The position numbers and the translations under genes were made by a program. Shown here one piece after another: positions 34,385 through 44,115 of a stretch of DNA of 63,612 nucleotides (its first letter is position 1; each line of letters starts with the position of its first letter). Source of the stretch: Bacteroidota bacterium (GTDB lineage: Bacteria; Bacteroidota; Bacteroidia; Chitinophagales; Chitinophagaceae); the NCBI GenBank assembly GCA_947453145.1, contig CANGFA010000014.1, positions 1 through 63,612 on the forward strand, in the 5' to 3' direction. The notes beneath the pieces were generated by a model. That model was given only the letters and a program-made list of their open reading frames with translations. It ran no database searches and had not been told where the DNA came from.

Positions 34385-35995
34385 ATGAAAAAGATAATTT
34401 TATTTTGTTTACTTGTTACAATAGTACACAGCCAGACAAAGGCGCAAACAAAGTCAAAGCCTAATATATTATTTATAGCAATTGATGATTTAAAGCCATT
34501 ACTAGGGGCTTATGGAAATAAGTTTGTTAAAACCCCCAACATGGACAGGTTGGCTAAAATGGGTACTACCTTTTTAAACAACTATTGTCAACAAGCAGTT
34601 TGTGGTCCTACTCGTGCTAGTTTGCTTACGGGAATGCGTCCCGACATGACTAAAATTTGGGATTTAAAAACTCAAATTCGTGATGTGAGTCCCAATATTG
34701 TTACCATGCCTCAATATTTAATAACGCAAGGTTATTCCACACAAGGGATTGGAAAAGTATTTGATGTAAGAAATGTAGATGAGAATATTGATAAAGTTTC
34801 TTGGAGTGTTCCTTATTATAAAACGGATAAAAAATATTACGTTCCAGGATTAGGAGAACCGGCAGAAGGCCGTTACCAACAAAAGGATACTAAACTAGCC
34901 GCTGAAAAAGTAATTAAGGAAGCACTTGCAAAAGGGATGACCAAGGCAGAAGCCAATAATGAAGCAACAGCTAAAGTTCGTCCTAGCACTGAATGTATAG
35001 ATGTTCCGGATAATGCCTATAATGACGGCGCCAATATTTTACAGGCGCAAGATATTTTAGCACAGTTGAGTCAAAAAAAGGAGCCTTTCTTTTTTGCTGT
35101 GGGCATTGCTAAACCTCACTTGCCATTTGTAGCTCCTAAAAAATATTGGGATTTATATAAAAGAGAAGATATTGTGCTTGAGCCATTTCAAGAAATAAAT
35201 AAAAATCCAATTGATGTTGCCTATCATAATGCGGGAGAATTAAGAGCGTATACGGATATCCCTGAAGTGATAGCAGCAACTCCGCAAAAAGATTTAGGTT
35301 TAACCTTGTCTACTGACAAGCAAAAGGAATTATTACATGGATATTATGCTGCTATTTCCTATACCGATGCTTTAGTAGGAAAACTTTTAAATACCTTGGA
35401 TTCTTTGGGTTTAACTAAAAATACCATTATTGTATTATGGGGTGATCACGGATGGCATTTAGGCGATCATAACTTATGGTGTAAGCATAGTAATTTTGAA
35501 CAAGCTACACACGCTCCTTTAATCATAAGTGCGCCAGGTATTGCTTCCAATAAAACAAAATCCTTCTCGGAGCATTTGGATATTTTTCCAACACTGTGTG
35601 ACTTGGCAGGTATTCAAATACCTTCTCAATTACAAGGAAAAAGTTTGAAGCCCGTTATGGAAAATCCATTGACAAAGGTTAAAGAATATTCAATTAGTCA
35701 ATATCCAAGAAGTGGTGTAGATGAGGAAAATGATCGCTTAGGTTATGCACCTGCAAATGTAATGGGTTACTCCATACGTAATAGTCAATACCGATATACC
35801 ATTTGGATGAAAAATGGTTTTAGAACCACACAGCCTTTTAAAACTGAATCGGTTATTGGAGACGAATTATATGACTACAAAGCAGATCCTTTAGAAAAGG
35901 TAAATGTTGCAAAGGATGCCAAGTATGATGAAGTTGCAAAAAAATTGAAAGCAGAAATGCTGGCTTATTTTGCATCTCAATTAAAACTTAAATAA
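34385..35995 (+). CDS. S1 sulfatase, iduronate-2-sulfatase-like (copy 2)
   Basis: A 536-residue tandem paralogue of the preceding sulfatase, with signal peptide 1-21. Cys73 in CGPTRASLLTG is the FGly precursor, and Asp34/Asp35 (IDDLKP) and WGDHGWHLGDHNLWCKH complete the site. The region after IGKVFDVRNVDENIDKVSW (about 120-195) differs most from copy 1, and that insert normally shapes the substrate pocket. The two copies may therefore target different sulfate positions. It lies 58 bp downstream of copy 1 in the same run. Confidence 0.9.
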   Translation: MKKIILFCLLVTIVHSQTKAQTKSKPNILFIAIDDLKPLLGAYGNKFVKTPNMDRLAKMGTTFLNNYCQQAVCGPTRASLLTGMRPDMTKIWDLKTQIRDVSPNIVTMPQYLITQGYSTQGIGKVFDVRNVDENIDKVSWSVPYYKTDKKYYVPGLGEPAEGRYQQKDTKLAAEKVIKEALAKGMTKAEANNEATAKVRPSTECIDVPDNAYNDGANILQAQDILAQLSQKKEPFFFAVGIAKPHLPFVAPKKYWDLYKREDIVLEPFQEINKNPIDVAYHNAGELRAYTDIPEVIAATPQKDLGLTLSTDKQKELLHGYYAAISYTDALVGKLLNTLDSLGLTKNTIIVLWGDHGWHLGDHNLWCKHSNFEQATHAPLIISAPGIASNKTKSFSEHLDIFPTLCDLAGIQIPSQLQGKSLKPVMENPLTKVKEYSISQYPRSGVDEENDRLGYAPANVMGYSIRNSQYRYTIWMKNGFRTTQPFKTESVIGDELYDYKADPLEKVNVAKDAKYDEVAKKLKAEMLAYFASQLKLK

Positions 35996-36068
35996 AGTAA
36001 GCAATTCGGAAGAATTAAATTGATTGAAATAATTACAATAAAACTAGTAAGTCACTAGCGGTAAAGCA

Positions 36069-37835
36069 ATGATAAAAAACTTTAAATATCGTAGGGTTAT
36101 TTTTTTAAAAAAGTACAGTACTTTATTTATAACAACATCCTTATTTGCTGTTTTTACTTTAAATACAAACGCACAATCCCAAACTGCGCTCAATAAAAAG
36201 CCTAATATTATTGTGATCTTAACAGACGATATGGGCTTCTCAGATATTGGGTGTTATGGTTCCGAAATAAACACCCCAAATATTGATAATCTAGCAAAAA
36301 ACGGAGTTCGTTTTAGTCATTTTTACAATACAGCAAGATGCAGCCCTTCTCGTGCTTCCTTATTAACAGGACTGTATCCGCATCAGGCAGGGATGGGACA
36401 TTTGTCTACCGAAAATTATACCGAGGAAGGATATGTGGACGATTTAAGTAATCATGCAGTAACCATGGCCGAAGTATTTAAGTCCGCTGGCTATGCTACT
36501 TACATGACGGGCAAATGGCATATTGCAAAAGATATTCTAAATAAAAATGACATACGTAATTGGCCAATACAAAGAGGATTTCAAAGATATTTTGGCACTT
36601 TAAATGGTTCAGGAAGCTTTTATGATCCTGGTACTTTAGTGAGTAACAATACCTATATCGCACCAGGTGAGAACTTTTATTATACGAATGCAATTACAGA
36701 TACTGCTGTTAAGTTTATTAACGAACATAAAACACCTAATCCTTTCTTTTTTTATATTGCTTATACCTCAGCACATTGGCCTTTGCATGCACCAGAAAAA
36801 GAAGTTCAAAAATATAAGGGGGTATATGATAAAGGTTGGGATGCGATAAGAACAGCCAGATTTAATAAGCTACAAAAATTAGGCATCATTAGTAAGGCAG
36901 CAGTGTTAACTGAACGAGGTGTTAGTATCCCAGCTTGGGAAAATGCACCTATGAAAGATTGGCAAGTGCGAAAAATGGAAGTGTATGCTGCTATGATTGA
37001 TATCATGGATCAGGGTATTGGAAAAATTATTTCTACTTTAGAACAAAAAGGCATCCTTGATAATACGGTTATTTTTTACATGCACGATAATGGAGGTTGT
37101 GCCGAACCTTTGGATTCGGATCAACCCGAAGTTGCGATGACCGCTCAACAACAACAAATCCATCCTTTTTCAAAAGACTCTATTTTTGTTGGCAAGAAAC
37201 CGGTGTATACAAGAGACGGCCAATTTATAAGAAGCGGAATGGGTGTAATGCCTGGACCTGCTAATACCTGGGTTACCTATGGAATTGAATGGGCCAATGT
37301 AAGTAATACCCCTTTTAAAATGTATAAACATTGGACACACGAAGGGGGAATTGCTTCTCCATTAATTGTATATTGGCCAAAGGGAATTAACCAAAAAGGT
37401 GCCATTCGAAATGCGGACGCACATTTAATTGATATTATGGCCACCTGTGTTGATATTGCTGGAATTAAGTATCCAACAAATTATAATGGTAACACCATTC
37501 AGCCTATGGAGGGTAAAAGTTTAGTGGGGGCAATAAATAACAATCCTATTCAACGTAACTTTATTTTTTGGGAACATGAAGGTAATAGAGCCTTAAAATG
37601 CGGAAATTGGAAAATTGTTTCCAAGACCGAAAAAAATAAAGTGTTTACAGAAAAGGATCAAAATACTTGGGAGTTGTATAATTTAGAAACAGATCCTAGC
37701 GAAACAAATGATCTTGCAAGCCAGTACCCTGAAAAAGTAAAAGAGCTAGCTTTAGTGTGGGAAAAAGAGGCTATACGAACTAAAGCACTGCCATGGCCTT
37801 GGGATAAGAAAACAAAAAAACAAACCAGTTTATAA
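36069..37835 (+). CDS. S1 sulfatase, arylsulfatase-like
   Basis: A 588-residue exported sulfatase with a long N-terminal leader ending at NTNAQ. CSPSRASLLTG places the FGly precursor at Cys91, and LTDDMGFSDIGCYG the metal-binding Asp53/Asp54. HDNGGCAEPL (Asp-Asn) and GKWHIAK are also in place. The general layout is AslA/arylsulfatase A-type. It is clearly a different subfamily from the two upstream copies, so it should act on another linkage. Third gene of the sulfatase run. Confidence 0.9.
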   Translation: MIKNFKYRRVIFLKKYSTLFITTSLFAVFTLNTNAQSQTALNKKPNIIVILTDDMGFSDIGCYGSEINTPNIDNLAKNGVRFSHFYNTARCSPSRASLLTGLYPHQAGMGHLSTENYTEEGYVDDLSNHAVTMAEVFKSAGYATYMTGKWHIAKDILNKNDIRNWPIQRGFQRYFGTLNGSGSFYDPGTLVSNNTYIAPGENFYYTNAITDTAVKFINEHKTPNPFFFYIAYTSAHWPLHAPEKEVQKYKGVYDKGWDAIRTARFNKLQKLGIISKAAVLTERGVSIPAWENAPMKDWQVRKMEVYAAMIDIMDQGIGKIISTLEQKGILDNTVIFYMHDNGGCAEPLDSDQPEVAMTAQQQQIHPFSKDSIFVGKKPVYTRDGQFIRSGMGVMPGPANTWVTYGIEWANVSNTPFKMYKHWTHEGGIASPLIVYWPKGINQKGAIRNADAHLIDIMATCVDIAGIKYPTNYNGNTIQPMEGKSLVGAINNNPIQRNFIFWEHEGNRALKCGNWKIVSKTEKNKVFTEKDQNTWELYNLETDPSETNDLASQYPEKVKELALVWEKEAIRTKALPWPWDKKTKKQTSL

Positions 37836-37881
37836 TTAATCATCTTTATAATTTAATTCATCTATCCTTTAAATATTTTTT

Positions 37882-39189
37882 ATGAAATTTTCCTCCTTTT
37901 TAATGGGTCTTGTATGTTTGACTCTAAGTGCTACAGCACAAACAAAAAAGCCCAACATTATTTTCGTACTTGCCGACGATTTAGGCATAGATGGCGTTAG
38001 CTGCTATGGCGCCGATTTTTATAAAACACCCGAAATTGATAAGCTTGCTAAAACGGGTATTAGATACACCAATGCCTATACAGCTCCTTTGTGCGGACCT
38101 TCCAGAGCCATGATTTTAACAGGAAGATATGCCTTTAGAACAGGTGCTGTAAATCAGGACCAAACCGGTGAGTTTAAGCCTTCGGATGAAATAATGATGT
38201 CTAAAATTCTAAAAACGGCTGGATACACCACTTCTATGATTGGTAAGTGGGGTCAATTGCCGCTAGGCCCTGCCGAATTTGAGTTTGATGATTATATGCG
38301 TTTTTTTGGAAGTGGGGTATATTCAAATACCAATGAAAAGAAAGAAAAATATGTTTTGAATGGCAAGGATTTAATTTTAAAGGATAATGAATACATGCCA
38401 GATTTAATGCATAATCATATGGTAGACTTTTTATCAAAACACACAAAGGATCCATTTTATTTATATTATTCTTTAGTACAAGTTCATGGTGAAATTAGAC
38501 CCACTCCTGAAACCAAACCGGGTACGACAGACTTTAAAGAATTGTATAACGATAATATTAATTACATGGATAAGTTGGTTGGAAAGCTTATGCATACTTT
38601 AGATAGTCTTAAATTAAGAGACAATACCTTAATTGTATTTTTTGGTGATAATGGAACGGCTGGACAAGCAGCGGCTATTGGTAGCATAAATGGTAAAAAA
38701 ATTATTGGCAAAAAAGGAACCATGCAAGAAGGGGGTAGTTTAGTCCCATTAATTATTAACTGGCCTGGTGTAATTAAAAAACCAGCGGTGTCTAAAAACT
38801 TAATAGATGCTTCCGATTTTGTTCCAACCTTTGCTGAAATTGCAGGTGCCACTTTGCCAAAAGATATAAAATTAGATGGCACTAGTTTTGCAAATCAATT
38901 AAAAGGGGGAAATGCAAATCCAAGAAATTGGATCTTTACCGAGTTAGGAAATGATTGGTATGTAAGAGAAGCAAATTGGAAATTAAATAGAGCGGGACAG
39001 CTTTTTGATATGCATAATGCACCTTTTGAGGAAAAGTTAACACCCGATACTGATAGTACAAAAGCAGTGAAAGAAAACCTACAAAAAATAATGGATGGGC
39101 TAGATCCCGCATCGGGCTATTTAGACAGAGGTGATGGTAGTGGCAGACATGCAACAAAGGTTAAAAAGAAGCAGAATAAGAACCAATAA
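37882..39189 (+). CDS. S1 sulfatase, short form
   Basis: A 435-residue exported sulfatase; signal peptide 1-20. Cys71 in CGPSRAMILTG is the FGly precursor; Asp32/Asp33 in ADDLGIDG and FGDNGTAGQ supply metal ligands, and IGKWGQ has the conserved Lys. It is shorter than the others and ends in a lysine-rich tail (TKVKKKQNKNQ) that could interact with polyanions. It belongs to a third S1 subfamily. The gene lies 46 bp downstream of the arylsulfatase-like gene. Confidence 0.88.
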   Translation: MKFSSFLMGLVCLTLSATAQTKKPNIIFVLADDLGIDGVSCYGADFYKTPEIDKLAKTGIRYTNAYTAPLCGPSRAMILTGRYAFRTGAVNQDQTGEFKPSDEIMMSKILKTAGYTTSMIGKWGQLPLGPAEFEFDDYMRFFGSGVYSNTNEKKEKYVLNGKDLILKDNEYMPDLMHNHMVDFLSKHTKDPFYLYYSLVQVHGEIRPTPETKPGTTDFKELYNDNINYMDKLVGKLMHTLDSLKLRDNTLIVFFGDNGTAGQAAAIGSINGKKIIGKKGTMQEGGSLVPLIINWPGVIKKPAVSKNLIDASDFVPTFAEIAGATLPKDIKLDGTSFANQLKGGNANPRNWIFTELGNDWYVREANWKLNRAGQLFDMHNAPFEEKLTPDTDSTKAVKENLQKIMDGLDPASGYLDRGDGSGRHATKVKKKQNKNQ

Positions 39190-39253
39190 AAAGTAGTGCT
39201 AAAGAAATGTTTTATTTTTCAACAACAGGCATTAAACGAGTACCCTATTAAAA

Positions 39254-41188
39254 ATGAAGTGGATTAAAGTTGGTTTATTTATTTTTTTATCAATACAAGT
39301 TAAAGCAAATGTAATTTTGCCTCGCTTTATTAGTAATGGGATGGTGTTGCAAAGAAATAGCCCTATACCTATTTGGGGCTGGGCAGAGGCCGGTGAAAAA
39401 GTAGCAGTTACCTTTAAAGGGAAAACCTATTTAGCAACGACTGGCACCGACAATAAGTGGAAAATTAAATTGGATAAAAGTAAGGAAGGGGGTCCTTTTG
39501 AGTTAATTATAAAAGGGGCTAATGTTTTAAAAGTGGAAGATATTTTAGTGGGAGACGTTTGGTTTTGTTCTGGTCAATCCAATATGGAATATGAATTGTA
39601 TAAGGCGGCCGAAAAATATCCAAACGAAATTGCCAATTCCGATAATGATCAAATTCGTCATTTTCTAGTAAAAAGAAATAACTCTTTTGTGCCGTTGGAT
39701 GATGTAGAATCTCCGAAAGGTTGGGAAAAAGCAAGTCCTAAAACCGTTCCTAATTTTAGTGCTATCGCTTACTTTTATGCACTTAAATTATACAATAAAT
39801 ATAAAGTGCCTATTGGTTTAATTAATGCCAGTTATGGAGGGACGCCTGCGGAAGCATGGATGAGTGAAACGGCTTTAGTTAACTATCCTAATTATTATAA
39901 TAGGGCTCAGTTTTTTAAGGTAGAAACCAGCATAGACAGTGTTACAAAATCCGATAAGAAATACCAAGATACTTGGTACAATGAAGTTAAATTAAATGAC
40001 TTAGGAGAAAAAGAACATTGGAAAAATAATACTACTAATACAAGTGATTGGGGAACTGTAAGTATACCAAGTTTTTGGCAAGAAGTTTCTTTGCCCAATG
40101 TTAAAGCTGGGGTAGTTTGGTATAAATACGCTTTTACATTGCCTAAAAAGTATGCCAATCAAACTGCCATCTTACGATTAGGTAATATCATTATGCGTGA
40201 TGAGACTTATGTGAATGGGACACAAGTTGGCACTACTTCTAATAAACATGCGCCAAGAAAATATGATATTAAGAAAAAGATTTTAGTAGAAGGAGAAAAT
40301 ATGATTACGGTTAAAGTATTAAATGAAATGGGGGATGCTGGATTTATAAGAGATAAGAAATATCAATTAGAAATTGGAGACACCGTTATTAATTTATCGG
40401 GCGACTGGAAATACAAATTAGGGGTTGCGGTGGAACCTTTTAAAAGAGATAGCTTAACCAAGTTGTTTTGTGAAGGCACTTCACTTTATAATGCAATGAT
40501 TAATCCACTTGTAGGTTATAGTATCAAAGGGGTCATTTGGTATCAGGGGGAATCCAATCAAAGCAAAGCAACAGAATACAGAACACTCTTCCCTAATTTA
40601 ATTACCTCTTGGAGAAATGTATGGGGTCAAGGAGATTTCCCTTTCCTATGGGTGCAATTAGCAAACATTAATAAGCCAAAAACTAAACCAGGTGAAAGTA
40701 AATTAGCGGAATTGCAGGATGCACAATCCAATACGCTTAGTTTGCCCAATACAGGTATGGCGGTTATCAATGACATAGGAGAGTGGAATGACGTTCATCC
40801 TATGAATAAATTAGAAGCGGCTAATAGACTTTATTTAGCATCGCTCAAAGTGGCCTATAAGGAAAACGATATTGTTTTTTCAGGTCCTACCTTATCCAAA
40901 ACAGAGATCAAAGACAATAGCATTGTTTTGTATTTTAAAAATATTGGCTCCGGTTTAATAGCAAAAGAAACCGGCAAATTGGCACATTTTGCAATTGCCG
41001 ATGAATCCAAAAAATACGTTTGGGCCGATGCTGTTATAGAAGGCGATAAAATAATTGTATCAAGTAAACAAATTGGCCATCCCAAATATATTAGATATGC
41101 TTGGGCCGACAATCCAGTTGGAGCCAATTTATATAATAAGGAAGGCTTACCTGCTTCTTGTTTTAATACAGAAAAAAATAAATTTTAA
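39254..41188 (+). CDS. SASA/CE20-type carbohydrate O-acetylesterase
   Basis: A 644-residue exported SGNH-type esterase with signal peptide 1-18. An N-terminal beta domain (20-95) precedes the catalytic domain starting at DVWFCSGQSNMEYEL, with nucleophile Ser106. WYQGESNQSKATEY and NDIGEWNDVHPMNK supply the oxyanion Gln/Glu and the Asp-His pair. A GH2-like jelly-roll insertion (about 255-385, VWYKYAFTLPKKYANQTAILRL) splits the catalytic domain, as in sialate-O-acetylesterase and CE20 xylan acetylesterases. There are no sialic-acid genes, so removal of O-acetyl groups from the target polysaccharide is more likely. Confidence 0.85.
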   Translation: MKWIKVGLFIFLSIQVKANVILPRFISNGMVLQRNSPIPIWGWAEAGEKVAVTFKGKTYLATTGTDNKWKIKLDKSKEGGPFELIIKGANVLKVEDILVGDVWFCSGQSNMEYELYKAAEKYPNEIANSDNDQIRHFLVKRNNSFVPLDDVESPKGWEKASPKTVPNFSAIAYFYALKLYNKYKVPIGLINASYGGTPAEAWMSETALVNYPNYYNRAQFFKVETSIDSVTKSDKKYQDTWYNEVKLNDLGEKEHWKNNTTNTSDWGTVSIPSFWQEVSLPNVKAGVVWYKYAFTLPKKYANQTAILRLGNIIMRDETYVNGTQVGTTSNKHAPRKYDIKKKILVEGENMITVKVLNEMGDAGFIRDKKYQLEIGDTVINLSGDWKYKLGVAVEPFKRDSLTKLFCEGTSLYNAMINPLVGYSIKGVIWYQGESNQSKATEYRTLFPNLITSWRNVWGQGDFPFLWVQLANINKPKTKPGESKLAELQDAQSNTLSLPNTGMAVINDIGEWNDVHPMNKLEAANRLYLASLKVAYKENDIVFSGPTLSKTEIKDNSIVLYFKNIGSGLIAKETGKLAHFAIADESKKYVWADAVIEGDKIIVSSKQIGHPKYIRYAWADNPVGANLYNKEGLPASCFNTEKNKF

Positions 41189-41211
41189 AAAAATATCCCT
41201 CAAAAAGTAAA

Positions 41212-42405
41212 ATGAAAAAAATTAGTATTGCTATTATATGCTCCATATTGGTTACAGTTGGATTTACACAAAATAAATTATCTAAATCGGATATAGCCGC
41301 CATTGACAATAAAGCATTGGCTATGAAAAAAGAACAAATTGCTAAGCAGGATAAGGATTTGATGGAAGCCTATGAAAATTTATTAAAGACCTGCGATAAA
41401 AATATGAGTTTTGGTCCCTTTTCGGTAATGGATAAAAAAGATTTTCCGCCAAGCGGCAACAAGCATGATTATATGAGCCTTGCTCCATATTGGTGGCCAG
41501 ATCCAAATAGCAAAACAGGCCTTCCTTATATTAGAAAAGACGGCGAAGTGAATCCAGAAGTGGGCAATTATCCGGATAAAGAAAGCATGCCTAAAGTTTG
41601 CGAAAAAGTGTATGAGTTTGGGTTGGCTTTTTATTTATCAGGAAATGAAAAATATGCAAAGAAGGCAAAAGAATTAGTACGCACTTGGTTTTTAGATACG
41701 GCTACTAAAATGAATCCAAATGTTAACTATGGCCAAGCCGTTAAAGGGGTGGTAGAAGGAAGAGCTGAAGGATTAATTGATACGAGACAATTTATATTTT
41801 TGTTAGACGGGGTTCAACTTTTAAAAAAATCTAAGAGTTGGACTACGAACGATAATAATGAGTTAAAAACTTGGTTTAAATCCTATTATGATTGGATGGA
41901 TCATAGCAAAATTGGCGTAGATGAAAAAAAGGCTGGCAATAACCATGGTATATGGTATGATGCACAAGCACTGGCTATTAACAACTTTACAGAAAACAAG
42001 GAAGAGTCCACAAAAATTATTAACCGTGCCTTGGATAGGTTAAAAGATCAGATGGACACAAAAGGGGCTTTCCCGCTGGAATTAGGAAGAACTAATTCTT
42101 TGCATTACTCAGTATTCATTTTAAATGCTTTTGAATGTATTGCACAATTATCAGAAAATATAAATGTAGATTTTAGAAACACTAAATTAAGCAATGGCAT
42201 GTCTTTAAAAAATGCTTATGATTTTATCATCCCCTATTTACTAGAAGATAAAGCTTGGACTTGGCCTGAATTGAACCACTTTAATATAGGCGATGCCTAT
42301 CCATTATTGTTAAGCGCAACTAAGCATTATGATTGCAAAACTTGTATACCTTTGATGAAAACAAAATCACTCGATTATACTAAATTGGTTATTAAATTAT
42401 TATAA
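41212..42405 (+). CDS. PL38-like / alginate-lyase-domain (PF05426) polysaccharide lyase, second copy
   Basis: A 397-residue exported lyase; signal peptide 1-20. It shares with the copy at 19028-20158 the blocks APYWWPDPNSKTGLPYIRKD, NYGQAVKGVVEGRAEGLIDT, KKAGNNHGIWYDAQ and DTKGAFPLELGRTNSLHYS. Asn-His in NNHG and the Tyr in LHYS are expected catalytic residues. PL38 and related PF05426 enzymes act on glucuronan, mannuronan or mixed uronans. It lies 23 bp after the esterase and 19 bp before kduD, so it is firmly in the operon. Confidence 0.8.
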   Translation: MKKISIAIICSILVTVGFTQNKLSKSDIAAIDNKALAMKKEQIAKQDKDLMEAYENLLKTCDKNMSFGPFSVMDKKDFPPSGNKHDYMSLAPYWWPDPNSKTGLPYIRKDGEVNPEVGNYPDKESMPKVCEKVYEFGLAFYLSGNEKYAKKAKELVRTWFLDTATKMNPNVNYGQAVKGVVEGRAEGLIDTRQFIFLLDGVQLLKKSKSWTTNDNNELKTWFKSYYDWMDHSKIGVDEKKAGNNHGIWYDAQALAINNFTENKEESTKIINRALDRLKDQMDTKGAFPLELGRTNSLHYSVFILNAFECIAQLSENINVDFRNTKLSNGMSLKNAYDFIIPYLLEDKAWTWPELNHFNIGDAYPLLLSATKHYDCKTCIPLMKTKSLDYTKLVIKLL

Positions 42406-42424
42406 ACTAAAAATAATAGCAAGC

Positions 42425-43186
42425 ATGTTAAACTTTAGAGTAGAAAACAAATTAGCCCTGGTTACAGGATGTAGCAGTGGAATTGGTATGGATATTGCCA
42501 TTGAATTGGCTCAGTCCGGTGCAGATATTATTGGGGTTTCTAATAATTTACCAGCAACAGGAAGTGATGTTGCAAAAGCAGTTGAAGCTGCAGGAAGAAA
42601 ATTTTACGCTTACCAAGCAGATTTTTCGGATAGAGACTCCTTGTATACTTTTTTAAATGCAGTGAAAGCAGATCACCCCAAAATTGATATTTTAATTAAC
42701 AATGCAGGTCATATATTAAGGACACCAGTAGCGGAACATTCGGACGAATTTTGGGATACCATCATCGACATTAATTTAAATGCTCAATTTTTAATTACAA
42801 GAGAAATTGGCAAAACCATGCTAGCTAATAAATACGGAAAAATTGTATTTACTTGTTCCTTATTAAGTTTTCAGGGTGGCATTAACGTACCTGGGTATGC
42901 AGCAAGCAAGGGTGCTGTTGCTTCCTTATTAAAAGCGTTTGCAAATGAGTGGGCTGCGCATGGTATTACAGTAAATGGAGTTGCACCTGGTTATATTGCT
43001 ACCAATAACACCACACAACTAAGAGCCGATGCTGATAGAAGTGCTGCTATATTATCAAGAATCCCTGCTGGAAGATGGGGTGAAACATCCGATTTAACTG
43101 GCGCTTACGTTTTCTTATCTTCACCTGCCTCTGATTATGTGAACGGCACTATTATTACAGTGGATGGTGGATGGATGGGCCGATAA
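42425..43186 (+). CDS. kduD: KduD, 2-dehydro-3-deoxy-D-gluconate 5-dehydrogenase
   Basis: A 253-residue cytoplasmic SDR that reduces 3-deoxy-D-glycero-2,5-hexodiulosonate to 2-keto-3-deoxygluconate with NAD(P)H. TGCSSGIG (14-21), NNAGH (92-96), Ser145, Tyr158 and Lys162 form the SDR site. The block SLLSFQGGINVPGYAASK is specifically KduD-like. KduI follows 54 bp downstream, the standard pairing of this pathway in pectin- and glycosaminoglycan-degrading bacteria. Confidence 0.92.
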   Translation: MLNFRVENKLALVTGCSSGIGMDIAIELAQSGADIIGVSNNLPATGSDVAKAVEAAGRKFYAYQADFSDRDSLYTFLNAVKADHPKIDILINNAGHILRTPVAEHSDEFWDTIIDINLNAQFLITREIGKTMLANKYGKIVFTCSLLSFQGGINVPGYAASKGAVASLLKAFANEWAAHGITVNGVAPGYIATNNTTQLRADADRSAAILSRIPAGRWGETSDLTGAYVFLSSPASDYVNGTIITVDGGWMGR

Positions 43187-43240
43187 TTAAACGCTCCTTA
43201 AATAAAATAAACCTTTTTAAAAAAGAAAAAAATAAAAACA

Positions 43241-44071
43241 ATGCAAGTAAGATTTCAAAACAGTCCAAAAGAGACTGCAACTATGTCAACCAAAGAAACA
43301 AGAGATAACTTCTTAATTCAAAATTTAATGGTGCAAGGGGAAATTAATTTAACCTACTCTCATTATGATAGAATTATAGTGGGTGGAGTAGTACCAACAG
43401 CAACTGCCATAGAACTTCCTAACGAAGGGGAGTTGAAAGCCAACTTTTTTTTAGAGCGAAGAGAAATGGGTATTATCAATGTTGGGGGTAAAGGCAAGGT
43501 AGTTGCGGATGGCGTAAGCTATGGTTTAGATAAATTAGAATGTGCCTATTTAGGTAAGGGTACAAAAGAAGTATCTTTTGTAAGTGATGACAGTAGTGCA
43601 CCTGCGTTGTTCTATTTGATTTCGGTTCCTGCGCATGCAACTTATCCAAATAAGTCCATGACAAAAGACGAAGCTTCTCCAGTCCATTTAGGCGATTTTA
43701 GTACTTCTAATAAAAGAACTATTTACAAGTATATTCATAATGACGGCATTCAAAGTTGTCAATTGGTGATGGGCTTAACTACTTTAGAGGAAGGCTGTGT
43801 TTGGAATTCTGTTCCACCACATACCCATACTAGAAGAATGGAAGCTTATTTTTATTTTGATTTAAATGAAGCACATCGTGTAATGCACTTTATGGGAGAA
43901 CCACAAGAAACCAGACATTTGGTGGTTGCTAATAATGAAGCAGTATTATCTGCGCCTTGGAGCATGCACTTTGGTGTGGGCACTAGTAATTATGGATTTA
44001 TTTGGGGAATGGCAGGTGAAAACAAAGAATTTACCGATATGGATCCAGTAGCAATAGCTTCTATTAAATAA
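43241..44071 (+). CDS. kduI: KduI, 5-keto-4-deoxyuronate isomerase
   Basis: A 276-residue cytoplasmic bicupin that isomerises 5-keto-4-deoxyuronate (the form released by GH88 and by KdgF) to 3-deoxy-2,5-hexodiulosonate. The zinc site is complete: His194 and His196 in PPHTHTRRMEAYFYFD, Glu201 in the same block, and His243 in SAPWSMHFGVGT. Length and C-terminus (MDPVAIASIK) match the family. It supplies the substrate for KduD, encoded immediately upstream. Confidence 0.95.
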   Translation: MQVRFQNSPKETATMSTKETRDNFLIQNLMVQGEINLTYSHYDRIIVGGVVPTATAIELPNEGELKANFFLERREMGIINVGGKGKVVADGVSYGLDKLECAYLGKGTKEVSFVSDDSSAPALFYLISVPAHATYPNKSMTKDEASPVHLGDFSTSNKRTIYKYIHNDGIQSCQLVMGLTTLEEGCVWNSVPPHTHTRRMEAYFYFDLNEAHRVMHFMGEPQETRHLVVANNEAVLSAPWSMHFGVGTSNYGFIWGMAGENKEFTDMDPVAIASIK

Positions 44072-44115
44072 TTTAGTATTAAATTAGTCTTTCAGTGATC
44101 CTTTAATTTATTTAA

